Shown here in pieces: positions 20,897 through 32,512 of a DNA stretch of 64,000 nt. Source of the DNA: Lineus longissimus (lineage: Eukaryota; Nemertea; Pilidiophora; Heteronemertea; Lineidae); assembly GCF_910592395.1 (NCBI RefSeq), contig NC_088309.1, forward strand, positions 15,876,599 to 15,940,598, given 5' to 3'. A model generated the notes under the pieces. It did no database searches, was not told the origin of the DNA, and worked only from the letters and a program-made list of their open reading frames with translations. The translations under genes and the position numbers were made by a program. Position 1 is the stretch's first letter, and every line of letters begins with the position of its first letter.

Positions 20897-22011
20897 TTAC
20901 TTTGAACGAATCATATTCCTGACTTTCTTCTTTAATACATCCCAGTTCCGCCTATGGATTTCACCACCTGCTGCATTGGATTTCTGCAACGCATTCAAAC
21001 AAGCCTTCTTTCCTGGAGTTCTTTTTGCAGCTAAAAATTCTTTAAAGTAGCTTCTAACTTCTTTTTCTTCTTTTGGAGTCCACTTGACTCTAGTTGAAAC
21101 TGAAAAGTAACACATGTAGTTCTAATAATGCGCTATATCTAAAATATTACCCAAGAACAAATGCAACTGATATCAAGTAACACAAACAGAAGTTAAAATC
21201 GATTGAAACATTCCTACTGGGTAAGGATCATAATAAGATGTGGAACATTTCTTGCAAAGCAGTGCTTTGCAAACAAAAAAGTATAGTTAATGTGTTTTTT
21301 TATCTTTCCAGGAATTGATGCAAAGTTTTTATAGAGGGAGGGAGAGACTACTTGTTATTACCAACAATAGATGGCACTGCATTGTGGAACTGTGGTTCAT
21401 TGTTTTTTTTCTTTCTTCTTATTTTAAGTTTCAAAACCGAATCAATTACATGTACCATTAGCTTTCTTTTTCTCTTGGGTTGCCGACACTCAATTTTGTC
21501 TTCTTCATCCTCATCATCTTCTTCATTTTGTACAGCTGTGGAAAGAAATATGACAACATCACAGCAAACAGGTAGGATCAACTAAAAGGAAAAATCATCC
21601 TCGTAGCTCTCACGATTGGCTCAAGTTGGAGTTCAAGATGGTTTTGCTCACAGCCAACAGGCCGTCACATGTTTTTTATTTATGTTATTATTTAATTAAT
21701 AGTTTTCCTTTAAAAGTCCTGATGAAAGTTTGTTTCACAAAAATGGCCGAGTCAAAACTACTGAACTGAATCAGATATATATATCTAAGAAAATTCATCC
21801 ATTATCCATGGTTTAGGCTGTGCAGTGGAAATATGTGGCCAAATCTTTGAGACCCCTCTCTTGACAGTAGTGAGGTGACCCTGAATTTTGATCAACATAC
21901 TCATGACCACTGGTGTATCTTGATCTTGTTCGTCGTTAAGAGCGATTTCATTTTGAGCTGGAGGCTCAATATCTGCAGGTTGTCCTGCTCCGTAGGACGC
22001 AATGGCAATAT
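20897..22011 (-). CDS. Spliced gene fragment, three exons (unknown function)
   Basis: Three minus-strand exons with consensus splice sites and compatible phases: 21880-22011 (acceptor TTCTTGCAG, donor GGTCAC), 21362-21535 (acceptor TTCTTTCCACAG, donor GTAATA) and 20897-21099 (acceptor TTACTTTTCAG, ends at a stop). The encoded C-terminal part has a Gln/Asp-rich stretch, an acidic run (EEDDEDEEDK), a basic KRKRK segment and a final helical domain starting RVKWTPKEEKEVRSYF with a PGKKACL motif. I have seen similar terminal domains in uncharacterised animal proteins but cannot name it. Upstream exons were not found. It could be a host gene or an exon-bearing transposon protein. Confidence 0.6.
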
Positions 22012-22410
22012 CTGCAAGAAAGATGGGTTATTTTCAGGTCAGCTTCAGACAACCCAGTACCCAATTATGGACTTGCAGAATTTGTTAAAGGCCCCATTGG
22101 TACAAGTACATAAGTCCAGTAAGTATGATACCACTACTAAAGGAAATACCCATTAAAGATAATCAAGCCCATGCCTCCCTTATCTGGACAAGAGCTACCA
22201 ATATGCAAAGCAGGGAGAAAAGGAATTTTTCATTTTGATTGGAGAGCATTCAAGTGACTGAAGAAAAAATTATCCTGGACACCAAGTAGTGTATAGTCCA
22301 AACTCTACATAGAATGATTACTGCCTAACTAGCGCTGAAAGGGTGGATGTCGTCCTGGGTGCCGACAAATGGTACCCAGGTTCGAGATCGACTGGACAAT
22401 AAGCACCCTG

Positions 22411-22835
22411 GGTGCCATTACACTAGACAAATAGCACCCAGCTTCTTTTTGCCTTACTTACGGATCTTAGGGACGAGGACGTTTCTTGCAATCTCGTTTT
22501 ATCTCGCGCCGTGGTACTTGTGGCATTAGCAGTGCGCGAAATAAAAAGAACAGATAAACAGAAAAAAACGTGTTAGGCCTAAACGTCTTTGAAAGCACAT
22601 TTCGGATGATTTATTCAGAAAAGGTATATAGGAGGGATATATCCGAAATGTGCTTTCAAAGACCTATAGGCCTAAACGCGTTTTTTTCTGTTTATCTGTT
22701 CTTTTTATTTCGAGCACTGCTAATGCCGCAAGTACCACGGCGCGAAATAAAACGAGATTGCAAGAAACGTCGTCCCTAAGATCCGTAAGCCAGGCAAAAA
22801 GAAGCTGGGTGCTGTTTGTCTAGTGTAATGGCACC
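22411..22835. mobile_element. 425-bp near-perfect palindrome (foldback element)
   Basis: Two long inverted arms begin with GGTGCCATTACACTAGACAA and meet near 22625. The arms are almost identical over roughly 190 bp. No coding capacity. It is most likely a foldback MITE. Confidence 0.75.
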
Positions 22836-23900
22836 AGGAGGAGCATAGCAGATCAGCTGAGCTAATTTTGAACTAATCAAAATTGCAGACATAAGTAGCC
22901 AACAGATGTCTCAGACATATAAGGAGCCAACATAACTGAATCAGACATTATAAGTAGCCCAACAGAAATGACTCAGACATAAAGTAGCCAAAAGAACTGA
23001 CTCGGACATATAAGTAGCCAACAGACCCAACTCAGACATTTATGCAGTGCTGAACTCTGAACCTCCCCTGTCAGGAGTCGACGCTAATGCGACACCGAAT
23101 TAGCATCAAACGGGTGTGCATGCCTGCCAATCACCAGCTTTGGGCACAAGTCTATCCAACCCGCTGTACTTTATGTTCAAAAGCTTTTTTAAAGAGATTT
23201 GTACTATGAAATGATATACATGTGAGTTTGTGTTGAATGTTCAGTCAGTTGAAAAAAAAAGGTGATGTTCTGAACCTAACTAAAAAGGTTAGTGGGCTTG
23301 CTTGTTGGTTACACCCAATAAGGAATAAAGAACACTAAAAGTACAAGTCATATTAATGTAAGTACATGTATAGCAAAAATAACACTTGAAAAAACCTTGT
23401 CAGCTGAGCTAAAAATAACTGAACCAGCAAAAATGGCTCTTTAAATGTCTTATCAATGAATGATACTTCAATAGAGCTTACCACAACCACTGCAATGACT
23501 CCCAGTTGTCATGTGGCCCATGTGGCCGGTAGAAACAAGGGAAGTAGGAAAAATCACAAAAGGAAAGAACCTCAAGAGCAAAAACAAAATCTGGGTACGT
23601 ATAAAAACAAATACTATTGCAACCAAGAACTTGACGATCTGTGCAATCTAGGTAAGAGGCGGAAAATACTTCCGCACAAGTTATAAAGTTATGAGTATTG
23701 GGGAACATGATAGTGGGATGGGGTGTCTCCATCAGGACTATAGATACAAACAACTGGGGGCAGATAGACAGATGGATAGTGGCATGCACTTTCTGCAAGG
23801 AAGAAAAAACTGCTTATACCATAATTCATGAAAAAAGACTGTAGTGTAACATCTGAGACCCACCTAGGCCAAACCAAATGCATCAAAATTGAAAATTGAG
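22836..23900. other. Non-coding, short tandem motif at start
   Basis: At 22890-23040 there are about four irregular repeats of a unit around TCAGACATATAAGTAGCCAACA. The rest shows no feature I can support; an open frame at 23456-23686 has no recognisable domain. Confidence 0.45.
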
Positions 23901-23904
23901 TTAA

Positions 23905-24375
23905 AGGTGACCTGAAACGCTTTTATTAAAATTTTAAACTTGGGGTAAATAATAGGGATAACATAAGAAACACAAGCGCATAAAAATCAAACTACTCATC
24001 TTAGCAGTATGTAATTCAAACATTCCCGGTGGTGCAGGAAGAACAAATTAATGATGTAGATTGTGCTGTACTGAAAAAAAGTTTTGATAGTTTCATGCTT
24101 ATATTCTAATTACCTTGTCACAGTTATGAGCTTTTCATGAACATGTTTAAATGTACAATTTCAAAATATAGGCATGAAACTATAAAAGCTTTATTTCAGT
24201 ACAGCACAATGTACATCATCAGTTTGTTCTTCCTGCACCACCTGGAATGTTTGAATGTTCTACCTGCCATAACTTGAAGATGGGTAGTTCGATATTTATG
24301 TGGTTTTCACCACTGTGTTTGTTATCTTATGCCCTATTCTTTTTTCCCTTAGTTAGAAAGTGTTGCAGGTGACCT
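23905..24375. mobile_element. TTAA-flanked foldback MITE
   Basis: A 471-bp element with TTAA on both sides (23901-23904, 24376-24379) and ends AGGTGACCTG / CAGGTGACCT. The arms are inverted over most of the length (for example the pair around GGTGCAGGAAGAACAAA and TTTGTTCTTCCTGCACC). TTAA duplication and AGG ends fit a Kolobok- or piggyBac-mobilised non-autonomous element. Confidence 0.75.
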
Positions 24376-24379
24376 TTAA

Positions 24380-24650
24380 TGTCAGTTTCTGATATACTCT
24401 CCATTCGCTCTTCTATGGTGTCTTGCTTAGACCGCCTGCCTCATTTGAATATGCATGGTATAGAAAGGGCTGTTAATGTGATTTCACTATGACTGGCCTA
24501 CACAAATGGTATCAGGATGTTCATTGATGATTCAGCGGTGAGTAGGCCCATGAGAGACGACAGACGATACAAATTGCGGTTACATAGTGGTCAGTATGAA
24601 ATTGATCCCTTTCAGTAGTGTTCAGGCCTGCGACGTCAAACTCGGCCTTC
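24380..24650. other. Non-coding flank of the gypsy element
   Basis: No feature seen. It separates the MITE from the 3' LTR of the gypsy element. Confidence 0.4.
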
Positions 24651-25191
24651 GGTCAACTATCTGTCGTGTTGCTTTTATCGTGAGATGCTCGATTGAAGGA
24701 GATGACGATTGATTTCCATAATAAATGAAATGAATTACTTTATTTACGACTCCATCTTTTCCGGAAGTGCTTACATAGCTTCTGCGCATGCGTGACATGA
24801 ACTCAGTTACAAATTGGCGGGAGATTCAAATATCACCACATCCCCCAAGCTTAGTATAAAACTGGACAAGTTTTAACTCATCTCTCTTATAAACTTTTCA
24901 ACTTGAAAATATTTGAAAACAAAACACCTGAAGACAAGGCAAACTTTGTCTTCACAAACACCGACTAGGCATATTGAAATTGTCCCAAAATTACTAACAG
25001 AAACTGACTATAACTGGAATAATCAATATTCAAATTTAGGTTTTGACTAAACACACTTGCTTAGAACATACAATTTACAAAAAAAACACACAGGAAAAAC
25101 ATGTCCTGAAAACTTGGTTAACCTTACAGTACTGTCTCTTAAAATCACAATCATGGCCAAAAATGCAGAAAAATCTACAAGTTGTATGAAA

Positions 25192-26682
25192 TTACTTCTC
25201 CACATAATCCTTCCATCGACTATGTGTAGTCCTGACCCTTGTTGACCTTCTCACTGGTTCAACAGGCTCAACTGGCTGAGAGTTTTCAGGAGGTGCAACT
25301 GGGATCTCAGAAGTGTCCACAGTTTCAGTGGTTGTGACAACTGTTGTCTCAACAGGAGACAAATCTGGTTCATGCAAAACCAGCTCAGGGCTGCTCTGAG
25401 TCTCAGAGACTTCAGGCCGCTCCTGTACTCTAACTTCACCAGTGATGTTTGAATCTCTGGGAGATTCCCCAGATTGAATTTGAGAACTCTCAGAAGTTGT
25501 GTCCACTGTTACACTGGATTCAGACATGCTTGAGTGATACTTCTTGACATGGTTCAATGCTCACAATTTTACACCTTTTGAATTCTTGAGCAAAACAGCA
25601 CCGCTCACTTTCTCAGCAATCTCATATGGTTCAACCTCATAATTAGGCATCAGCTTGTTCTTACGGAAATTTTCTAAGAGCAACACTTTGTCACCAGGTT
25701 TCAACTCAGAAATTTCAGCGTTTCTACGGCTGTCCGCATACTGTTTCTGCCTAAGTTTGGAGATTGCATCACGCTCCCTAAACTTTGCTTGCCAATCTGA
25801 TTCAGTAACCTCTCTATTTGGCTCAACCCTCAGTTTTGGAAGTCTACATTTCAACTCTCTACCCATTAGTGCTCTGGCTGGAGATACACACATCTGTGTA
25901 TGTGGCGTCGTCCTATAGTCAAACAGGAATTTCTCAACCTCTTTACGCCAATCTTTCCCTTCCAGCTTCGCTATTCGAATGATTTTCAACAAAGTCTCAT
26001 TTGCACGTTCGACGTTCCCATTGCTCTGAGGCAAGTAAGGTATGCTGCACCTGTGATCAATGTCTAGGTAGTCTAAGAAAGCTTCAAATTCACGTGATTT
26101 GAAAGGCGGTCCATTGTCTGACCGTACTGAATAAGGAATTCCATGGGTGAGGAAAACCGATTCTAGAGCTCTGATCACACGTGTGGCATCTGTCTTCTTC
26201 AGAAACACAATCTCAGGCCATCGACTATAATAATCAGTGATTACAAGCAAATGGTCTCCATTGGAGATATCTAACAGATCTATGGCTATGTCAAACCATG
26301 GGCCCTCAGGCAGTGCAGTAGGCCTGATTGGCACCGGCCTGGGCCTTGAACCCACCAGTTGGCACAAATGGCAGTGTTTTACACATGTTTCTACATCCTT
26401 ATCCATTCCTGGCCACCACACTCTTTCTCTTAGCCTATTCTTCATTCTCACCATGCCTTGATGCCCACTATGGCCTAGTTTGATAACTTTGGGGCGTAGA
26501 CTCTCTGGGATGAAGATTTTTCTACCCCTCATTATCACATGACCATATGCCCAGAAATCATCCCTGATGTGGTAGATGGGATCATGTTTCAACTCATGCC
26601 AGTCTTTAGTCAAAATAGCCCTCTCTACCAATTTCAAACCTGGGTCTTTCAGACTTTCAGTCTCGATTTCCTTTATGCCCAT
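25192..26682 (-). pseudogene. Gypsy integrase with C-terminal tail
   Basis: A zinc-binding HHCC region (GHSGHQGMVRM, CVKHCHLC) is followed by the catalytic core: IAIDLLD, SDNGPPFKS and NVERANETL provide the D, D and E. The protein then has a basic C-terminal domain, an in-frame TGA (25561-25563) and an acidic Ser/Thr/Glu-rich tail ending RRSTRVRTTHSRWKDYV, typical of gypsy pol ends. It joins the RT frame through a frameshift in the 26-bp overlap. Confidence 0.85.
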
Positions 26683-28189
26683 GGCACCAGGAAGACTCAG
26701 TTACTACAGAGAACGCGAAGTCTTCGCTTCTGGCCTCATCACTAACTACATCAACACTATCCTCAATGGGTAACCTGCTAAGTGGATCAGCATAGTTGTC
26801 TCTCCCCTTTATGTGCTTTATAGTGTTATTAAACTGTTGGAGGTAAAGTAGCCAACGTTCTATCCTAGCAGAAGGTGGTGTGGAGTTAGGCGCCAACACT
26901 TTCAGTGGAGGTTTGTGGTCGGTGAGGATTTCAAAGGAAGATCCTGTGAGATACAACGCAAGCTTGGAACAGGCCCATTTTACACCAAGGGCTTCTCTCT
27001 CAAATTGTGAGTACCTACTTTCACAATCAGACAACTTCCTGCTCAGGTAATGAACAGGATGGAAGTGGCCATCAGGCTGAAGCTGTTCGAGAATGGCCCC
27101 TAAACCCACGGGTACCGCATCCGTTACTACTCTTGTTTTAGCCCCTGGCTTGAAGTAAGCCATGCAAGGTGCTGAAACTAGACAATCTTTAGTCTCTTTG
27201 AATGCTTTGTCATGCACTGATGTCCATTTCCACTCTGCTGTACAACCAGTAAGCTCCCACAGTGGAGCAGTGATTACAGAGAAATTTCTCATGTATCTCG
27301 AGCAGAATTGAGCAAGACCAAGAAAACTTCTGAGTTCAGCTTTGGTCTCAGGCTTTGGAGCCTTCACTATGGCAGACACTTTCTGCTCACTCACTTTCAA
27401 ACCCTTGCTAGTCATGACATGGCCCATGAAGTCCATGGTCTCACCAACAGCACACTTTGGAAAATTCAATGTCAACCCATGTTCAGCCAAACGCTGAATC
27501 ACCAACTCGACTCTCCCAAACAACTGCGCATAGTCATCTGCGACAACTCTGATGTCGTCGTGTATGTTGTAGGCTCCCGGACAACCCTTCAACACCTGTG
27601 CTATCAACTGTTGAAACTTTTCTGTGGCCATGTTGGCCCCAAAAATCACCTCTTGTATCTGTACAGCGAGCTTGGGCCTGAAAAAGTGGTAATGCCCCTG
27701 CTGTCAGGGTGCAACTCCACTTGGTGAAATGCACTGTTCAAATCTAGTTTACGGAAAACTTTGGCCCCTGATATTTCAGACAAACTTTCTTCTACCGTAG
27801 GCACGGGGTGTTTCTCCCTTCTTATTGCGGTGTTGGCCCTTCTCATATCCAAGCATAGACGTAGGTCACCATTAGGCTTCAAGACCGACACTAATGGATT
27901 CACCCATGAAGTTGGACCAGTTACTGGTTCAATGACATCCAACTTCAGCAACTCATCTAGTTTCTGATTTACCTTGTCTCTCAGATTGAAAGGAATGCGT
28001 CTGTGTTGCACAGACGGTTTCACATCTGGATCAATATGAAACTTCAACTGGTAATTCTTCAGTTTACCTAGGCCCTTAAACACCGAGGGGTACTTGCACC
28101 TTAGCCTAGATAGAATATCGTTATCGTTACAATGTGCACTGTGCCTGGGACTTGATGGAGGTCCCACCCTGAGGATACCAAGCGATACA
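26657..28189 (-). pseudogene. Gypsy reverse transcriptase-RNase H
   Basis: RT begins with a KNYQLKFHIDPDVKPSVQ type segment and runs through LDLNSAFHQVELHPDSR. There is a frameshift near 27650. It continues with GANMATEKFQQ, the catalytic box as IHDD (in place of the usual YxDD, a variant seen in some gypsy lines), then LSFLG-like connection, and RNase H with VTDAVPVGLGA and LTDHKPPLKV. The 5' part is cut by the MITE at 28189/28190. Confidence 0.85.
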
Positions 28190-29142
28190 CAAGGAGGATA
28201 CCGCGGTGACGTCACATCACGTGATCCCGACCCATATTAGTGATCGCTATGGCCAATCAGATTCAGTCTACTGACAGCACCAGCACTGAACACATCTCCA
28301 CGTCTCACTGTCTGGTGCGCTCCTGTACACAAAAACACCAATAGACATGAAATATTGCAATACCTGGTATGGATTCTTCCTGTGTAGAATAAAATTTACA
28401 GAGCAGATTAACTTCCACGAATAAAAAAGACGTTTGGCGTGGCCAAAGTGCGGAAATAATGGGAAATAATGTCTCCGCTAAAATACACTACGAAATACAC
28501 TAGGCAATGCACTACGCGATACACGGTAGAGATGCAGTTGAGTTTGTTATTGTTTTGACTTAGAAGCCCGCCCATATCATAATATATTCATGTATTCATG
28601 AAGTATGAACTCATTTCTGTCCCATACAACTCTAAGAACAGTCAATTTCTCCTTAAATCATCACCGAAACCACGATATCCGCAGGAAGATTTCGTTCTAG
28701 TGTCCGAAAATGCATGATCTTACAGGGGCGCTAACTCGACAAATAGAGGGGATCTATGGGGATCTATGCGAGTTTTAGGTATAACAGGTCTCGAACTTGT
28801 AAAATCTGTAAACATGCCTCCAAATCCCATTATGATAATGAAGAGATTGCCCCATATCTGGGAGACTGTTTTGAAACCATCGCTAATTTTGGAAGATCGG
28901 TGCCGGCTATTTGGTTTAAAAAACCCTATTTTTCCCCATCAAAACAGCACTTTTCATTATTCAAATGATAGCTTATTGTCTGAAGACTTATTTCATAGCA
29001 GAAAAGTACTAATAACTCTGATTTGATGCGAAAAATCTAACTTTTTTGATGACTTGATTTTCCCTTGGCCGTGGATCGAGTTTGTTTACAATATGCAGCG
29101 CCATCTTGGAAAAGCCGTGACGTCACCGCGGTATCCTCCTTG
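28190..29142. mobile_element. 953-bp MITE with 9-bp target duplication
   Basis: Terminal inverted repeats start CAAGGAGGATACCGCGG and continue to GTGACGTCAC. Target duplication AGCGATACA stands at 28181-28189 and 29143-29151. A 9-bp duplication is characteristic of Mutator-like transposons. No transposase. It interrupts the gypsy element between protease and RT; gypsy-coding sequence resumes after it. Confidence 0.85.
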
Positions 29143-29263
29143 AGCGATACACATACAGATCGGCTGAGCAATACTGGCTGGTGGCTGGCTGGTACTACAT
29201 AGAATTCGACATTTAAGTTCATTTTTTAGTGATTCCCTTGTGCATGTTTGTCATATCTACTGA

Positions 29264-29415
29264 AGAATAATAATAATGGGTTGATAGGAATCCGAGGTAT
29301 TTTGAAGCCCTTTTGACCAAAGCCCTTACAGGCCTTTGGTCTCAAAAGGGCTTCAAATTAGCCTAGAAACCCCTAAGAACCAGCCACCCCAATATTATCA
29401 TTCTTAGGGAATACT
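29264..29415. repeat. Left TIR of Polinton B, palindromic
   Basis: The first 142 bp (to 29405) fold back on themselves: the outer end AGAATAATAATAAT pairs with ATATTATCATTCTT, and TTGAAGCCC with GGGCTTCAA, around a centre CCCTTACAGGCC flanked by GACCAAAG/CTTTGGTC. The sequence is repeated inverted at the right end. Confidence 0.85.
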
Positions 29416-29445
29416 ATAGCTCAATGGGTTATTTCCTTAAAATAA

Positions 29446-30882
29446 ATGGCCTTTTTACTGTCTTCATTATCCAAAACTGAAGTTAAAACCAAACATAATT
29501 ATTCATCAGCTTCTGGAGTAATAAAGTATTATCCAATAGCAACTCAACATAAAAGTAACTTCACCTATGACTTCTTTAATTTAGAAGTAATTGTTACCAG
29601 TAACAATTTCTTCCGCCTACAAGAAACTAAGATAACACCTGGGTTTTTGAGCCTGAAAAATAAGAAAGACTGTCTGCGACTGGAAAAGAATCCATTATCG
29701 TTTTACCAGAACCAATTTAACATGGCTGTTTGGTTTGCTACTACCGGTTGTGGTATTTCAATAGATGATCACTTGAATCACAGTGACCCATTGATAAGGT
29801 CAATTTACAGATTTCATGTTTACTATCAAATGTTGAAGATCATGAAGAATCTAGAGATACCAATTCCAGGTGAAAGTGATTTCAATGAGACAAACAATAA
29901 CATTAACCGTAGGAAACTAGGAGGGTTATTGAGTGAATTTGGTTTAAAAGACGAATATGATTTCTCAGTGTTTGAAAATAACGGTGGTTGGAGGTCATGG
30001 AGTGTACCGGATTACAACCCGAACATAACTGATCCCGGATATTACATCAATGATTCTAAAATCAATTTCTTCCTCATGCAAGTTCATGAAAATAGAATGC
30101 CACCGATGTTCAGTAAAGACTGGGATGCTGGAATGGCTAATTTCAAATATCCAGATACCGTCATTAAGTATCATGTGAAACAACACAAGAATGTATTTGA
30201 TGTAATTACACAAAATGAATGTCAAACCTATCAACAATTCATGATATTTAAATCAAATGGTTTCTCTAATCCTGGAATAGAGAGGTTGAATGACACAATA
30301 AGAACATATGTTTACTGTATTCTGGGTGCTCAGGCGTTGACCAGAACACCAATAATTGGAGTACCGGGTACAGAATTGGATGCTCAGAAGGAATTTAACA
30401 AACTATTAAAGGACTCGATTAATCAACATCCTGATATTCCCACTTCAATTCAAAGATACCAAAAAGCAGTGAGTGACACTCATACAAGACTAGATTATGT
30501 AATAGCACCAGGATTGTATGTAATAGGATCAAATATGGTACTCGTTATTGGTAAGCTGGATAACTACAATAATAACATTTTAATAGCACCAAAAAATGCT
30601 AAACCTGGTAAGAATGACATTAACCACAAAAAGACCTTACCACCACCACTGATGGAAGGAAATAGTCCTAAGAAAATAAGAGTTAAGAGTAGTGTTGATA
30701 CTGTCAAGACCAGTCATACACCAAAGAGTAATGTTGATGCACCAAAAACAACTGAAACATCAAAGAATACTCCTACTACTAAACGGGACACCAAAGTTGA
30801 GAGGGAGGATGATACTCATGAAACAATTATATTCATGCTTTACTCAGTTGTTGGTACATTGATTGTTTTTATGGTTAGATAA
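29446..30882 (+). CDS. Polinton large conserved protein with C-terminal membrane anchor (copy B)
   Basis: 478 residues, uninterrupted, starting at an ATG in AATAAATG just inside the TIR. Nearly identical to the A copy (6669-8118), which lost its N-terminus by a small deletion. It has the conserved globular region, polar linker and terminal hydrophobic helix as in A, without the double-hairpin insertion. It is followed after 10 bp by the 130-aa gene. It is one of the few intact genes of this element. Confidence 0.7.
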   Translation: MAFLLSSLSKTEVKTKHNYSSASGVIKYYPIATQHKSNFTYDFFNLEVIVTSNNFFRLQETKITPGFLSLKNKKDCLRLEKNPLSFYQNQFNMAVWFATTGCGISIDDHLNHSDPLIRSIYRFHVYYQMLKIMKNLEIPIPGESDFNETNNNINRRKLGGLLSEFGLKDEYDFSVFENNGGWRSWSVPDYNPNITDPGYYINDSKINFFLMQVHENRMPPMFSKDWDAGMANFKYPDTVIKYHVKQHKNVFDVITQNECQTYQQFMIFKSNGFSNPGIERLNDTIRTYVYCILGAQALTRTPIIGVPGTELDAQKEFNKLLKDSINQHPDIPTSIQRYQKAVSDTHTRLDYVIAPGLYVIGSNMVLVIGKLDNYNNNILIAPKNAKPGKNDINHKKTLPPPLMEGNSPKKIRVKSSVDTVKTSHTPKSNVDAPKTTETSKNTPTTKRDTKVEREDDTHETIIFMLYSVVGTLIVFMVR

Positions 30883-30892
30883 ATAAGTAATT

Positions 30893-31285
30893 ATGGCTGA
30901 AGGAGGTGAAGATTATGAAATGGATGATTACGATCCTAATTTCGATCCTGATGTGGATGATCTTCCTGATTGGAGAAAGTATAGAATTTTTCAAGATGAC
31001 GGCACAACATACAACACAGGTAATACAAATCTTACTACTGAAACTTCGTTTACTACAACTCCAGAAAGAGTAAGAAGTATTGATCCGCAACTAGAGCAAG
31101 AGAAGAGTTGGCTACTAATTAAAGAGGATAAACTTGCAGAAGCAATGAAAGGGACGGGATGGAAATATGACCATAACAAACTGAGTAATCTAGCATCACG
31201 TATTTGTTTGTACAACAACGATCCTTACTTCTTTCCAACAGATGAAGAACTCGCAAACTTTACAGAACAACAAAAAAAAAATTAA
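30893..31285 (+). CDS. Acidic protein (copy B, 130 aa)
   Basis: Counterpart of the 179-aa gene of A with one copy of the FQDDGTTYNTG segment. It ends in an A9 run followed by TAA; the next frame (31242 onward) overlaps it by 44 bp in another phase and carries the sequence that in A lies just after the 179-aa stop. This suggests one ancestral protein, or two genes with a translational junction. Confidence 0.55.
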   Translation: MAEGGEDYEMDDYDPNFDPDVDDLPDWRKYRIFQDDGTTYNTGNTNLTTETSFTTTPERVRSIDPQLEQEKSWLLIKEDKLAEAMKGTGWKYDHNKLSNLASRICLYNNDPYFFPTDEELANFTEQQKKN

Positions 31286-31594
31286 ACTATTCACTGATCC
31301 TTTAAATAAACAGAAATACTGGATCATTCCTTTACTTAAAGATAATGGTAAATTCTTTACTGAAAGCACATTAAAGAATAAGTTTGGTACTAAATTTGCT
31401 GACATGATTAGAGGTATGATTGCACCTGATGAACCAGCACCTATGGAAGGACCTAGAATGGCACCTATGGAAGGCCCGGAACCAGTAAGTCAACCACAAC
31501 CGGTATCAACTCAAGCTGTTGAAACACAGTCACTAATTAATGAGGTAAACAGTTCAAACCAACCAATAGATAAACTGATAGATTCTAATGATGA
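31242..31594 (+). pseudogene. Coiled-coil membrane protein, 5' part (copy B)
   Basis: Matches the region upstream of and including the start of the A gene at 5995. It is cut at 31594 by the LINE. The remainder follows at 37173-37596 and 38869-39288, after a second insertion. Confidence 0.75.
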
Positions 31595-31705
31595 GGACTT
31601 CCGGTATGGCTGCCGAGTGAGAGAGACGTGTCATCTGTGCTCCGGTAAAAATCATCAAGTACCACATCATTTGAACCAGAAAACAACTCTCAATCAGTCA
31701 AAAGC

Positions 31706-32512
31706 ATGACCCACTCTGGTCGCAATAGGAATAGGAATACTTCAAACAACACACCCCCTCCAACACCGAACAAAAAGTCAAGAATGGATGAGGATTCAGA
31801 AACAATGGAAGCGACAAGGGGGGCGGATCGACCGCCATCTTCCAAAGATGGCCAGGCGGACATCAGAGATCATATGTTTGTGAATGACTCCTCCGGCACC
31901 GATTTCGTTGTGAAAGACTTTGGGGATATTGGACGTTGTTTCAAAAAGCTGGACTTATCATTTAAATGCGTTAAGTCGGATATCGCGGGCCTGGCGAAGA
32001 GGGTGGGCTCCGTGGAGCACGAACAGAGGATTATGAAGGAGACCTACTCAAAGCTCGAAGCTGAACTGATAGCCCAGGATCTCTGGGCCAGAAAATGGAA
32101 CATCAGGATCCTCGGAATCGTGGGCACTCTGAACGAGAGTGCCATTGAAACTGAAAAGTTTGTACGACAATTCTTTATTGACATTTTGCAAATAGACAAA
32201 TCAGTAGTTGGCATGATGGGATTCCAGGCAGCGCATCGCCTACCCAGTGGGGATGAGAACCGCAGAGCGATTATCATACGTCTCGTGAACCTGGCTCATA
32301 AGGACATGATATTTAATGCAGCCAAACGCCTAAAAAAGCACCAAGGTTACAGCATCGTACAAGATCTTCCACGACAGCTGGTCGGGGAAAAGAAACGCCT
32401 TCTCGGGATCAAAAAGGATCTTCCGGCCCACGAACGGGCTGACGCTAAACTCAGGTACTCGAGGAAAAGTCCATTTCTTGAGTTATTCGTCGGATCGAGG
32501 AAAATTGCCTAA
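31706..32512 (+). CDS. LINE ORF1p, L1 type
   Basis: 268 residues. The N-terminal part is polar and disordered. A coiled-coil-like segment (VKSDIAGLAKRVGSVEHEQRI) precedes an RRM-like region with WNIRILGI and a C-terminal domain with RRAIIIRLVN and YSIVQDLPRQLVGE, as in L1 ORF1p (Transposase_22 family). This family binds LINE RNA as trimers. The start ATG lies about 110 bp inside the LINE. Confidence 0.8.
   Translation: MTHSGRNRNRNTSNNTPPPTPNKKSRMDEDSETMEATRGADRPPSSKDGQADIRDHMFVNDSSGTDFVVKDFGDIGRCFKKLDLSFKCVKSDIAGLAKRVGSVEHEQRIMKETYSKLEAELIAQDLWARKWNIRILGIVGTLNESAIETEKFVRQFFIDILQIDKSVVGMMGFQAAHRLPSGDENRRAIIIRLVNLAHKDMIFNAAKRLKKHQGYSIVQDLPRQLVGEKKRLLGIKKDLPAHERADAKLRYSRKSPFLELFVGSRKIA

Larger units (their letters stand above)
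24650..29230 (-). mobile_element. Ty3/gypsy LTR retrotransposon, decayed and interrupted
   Basis: The pol region is read on the minus strand from protease/linker remains near 29222 to the end of integrase at 25192. A purine tract followed by TGTGGTGATA (minus strand, 24840 downward) looks like the polypurine tract and the start of the 3' LTR, which runs to about 24650 and contains AATAAA. The element is split by a MITE at 28190-29142; Polinton B lies at its 5' side. Gag was not found. Confidence 0.8.

Noticed and set aside
23456-23886. Additional exons of the spliced gene
   Set aside because: Possible donor-like sites exist, but the reading phase does not join to the exon at 22011 without a stop.
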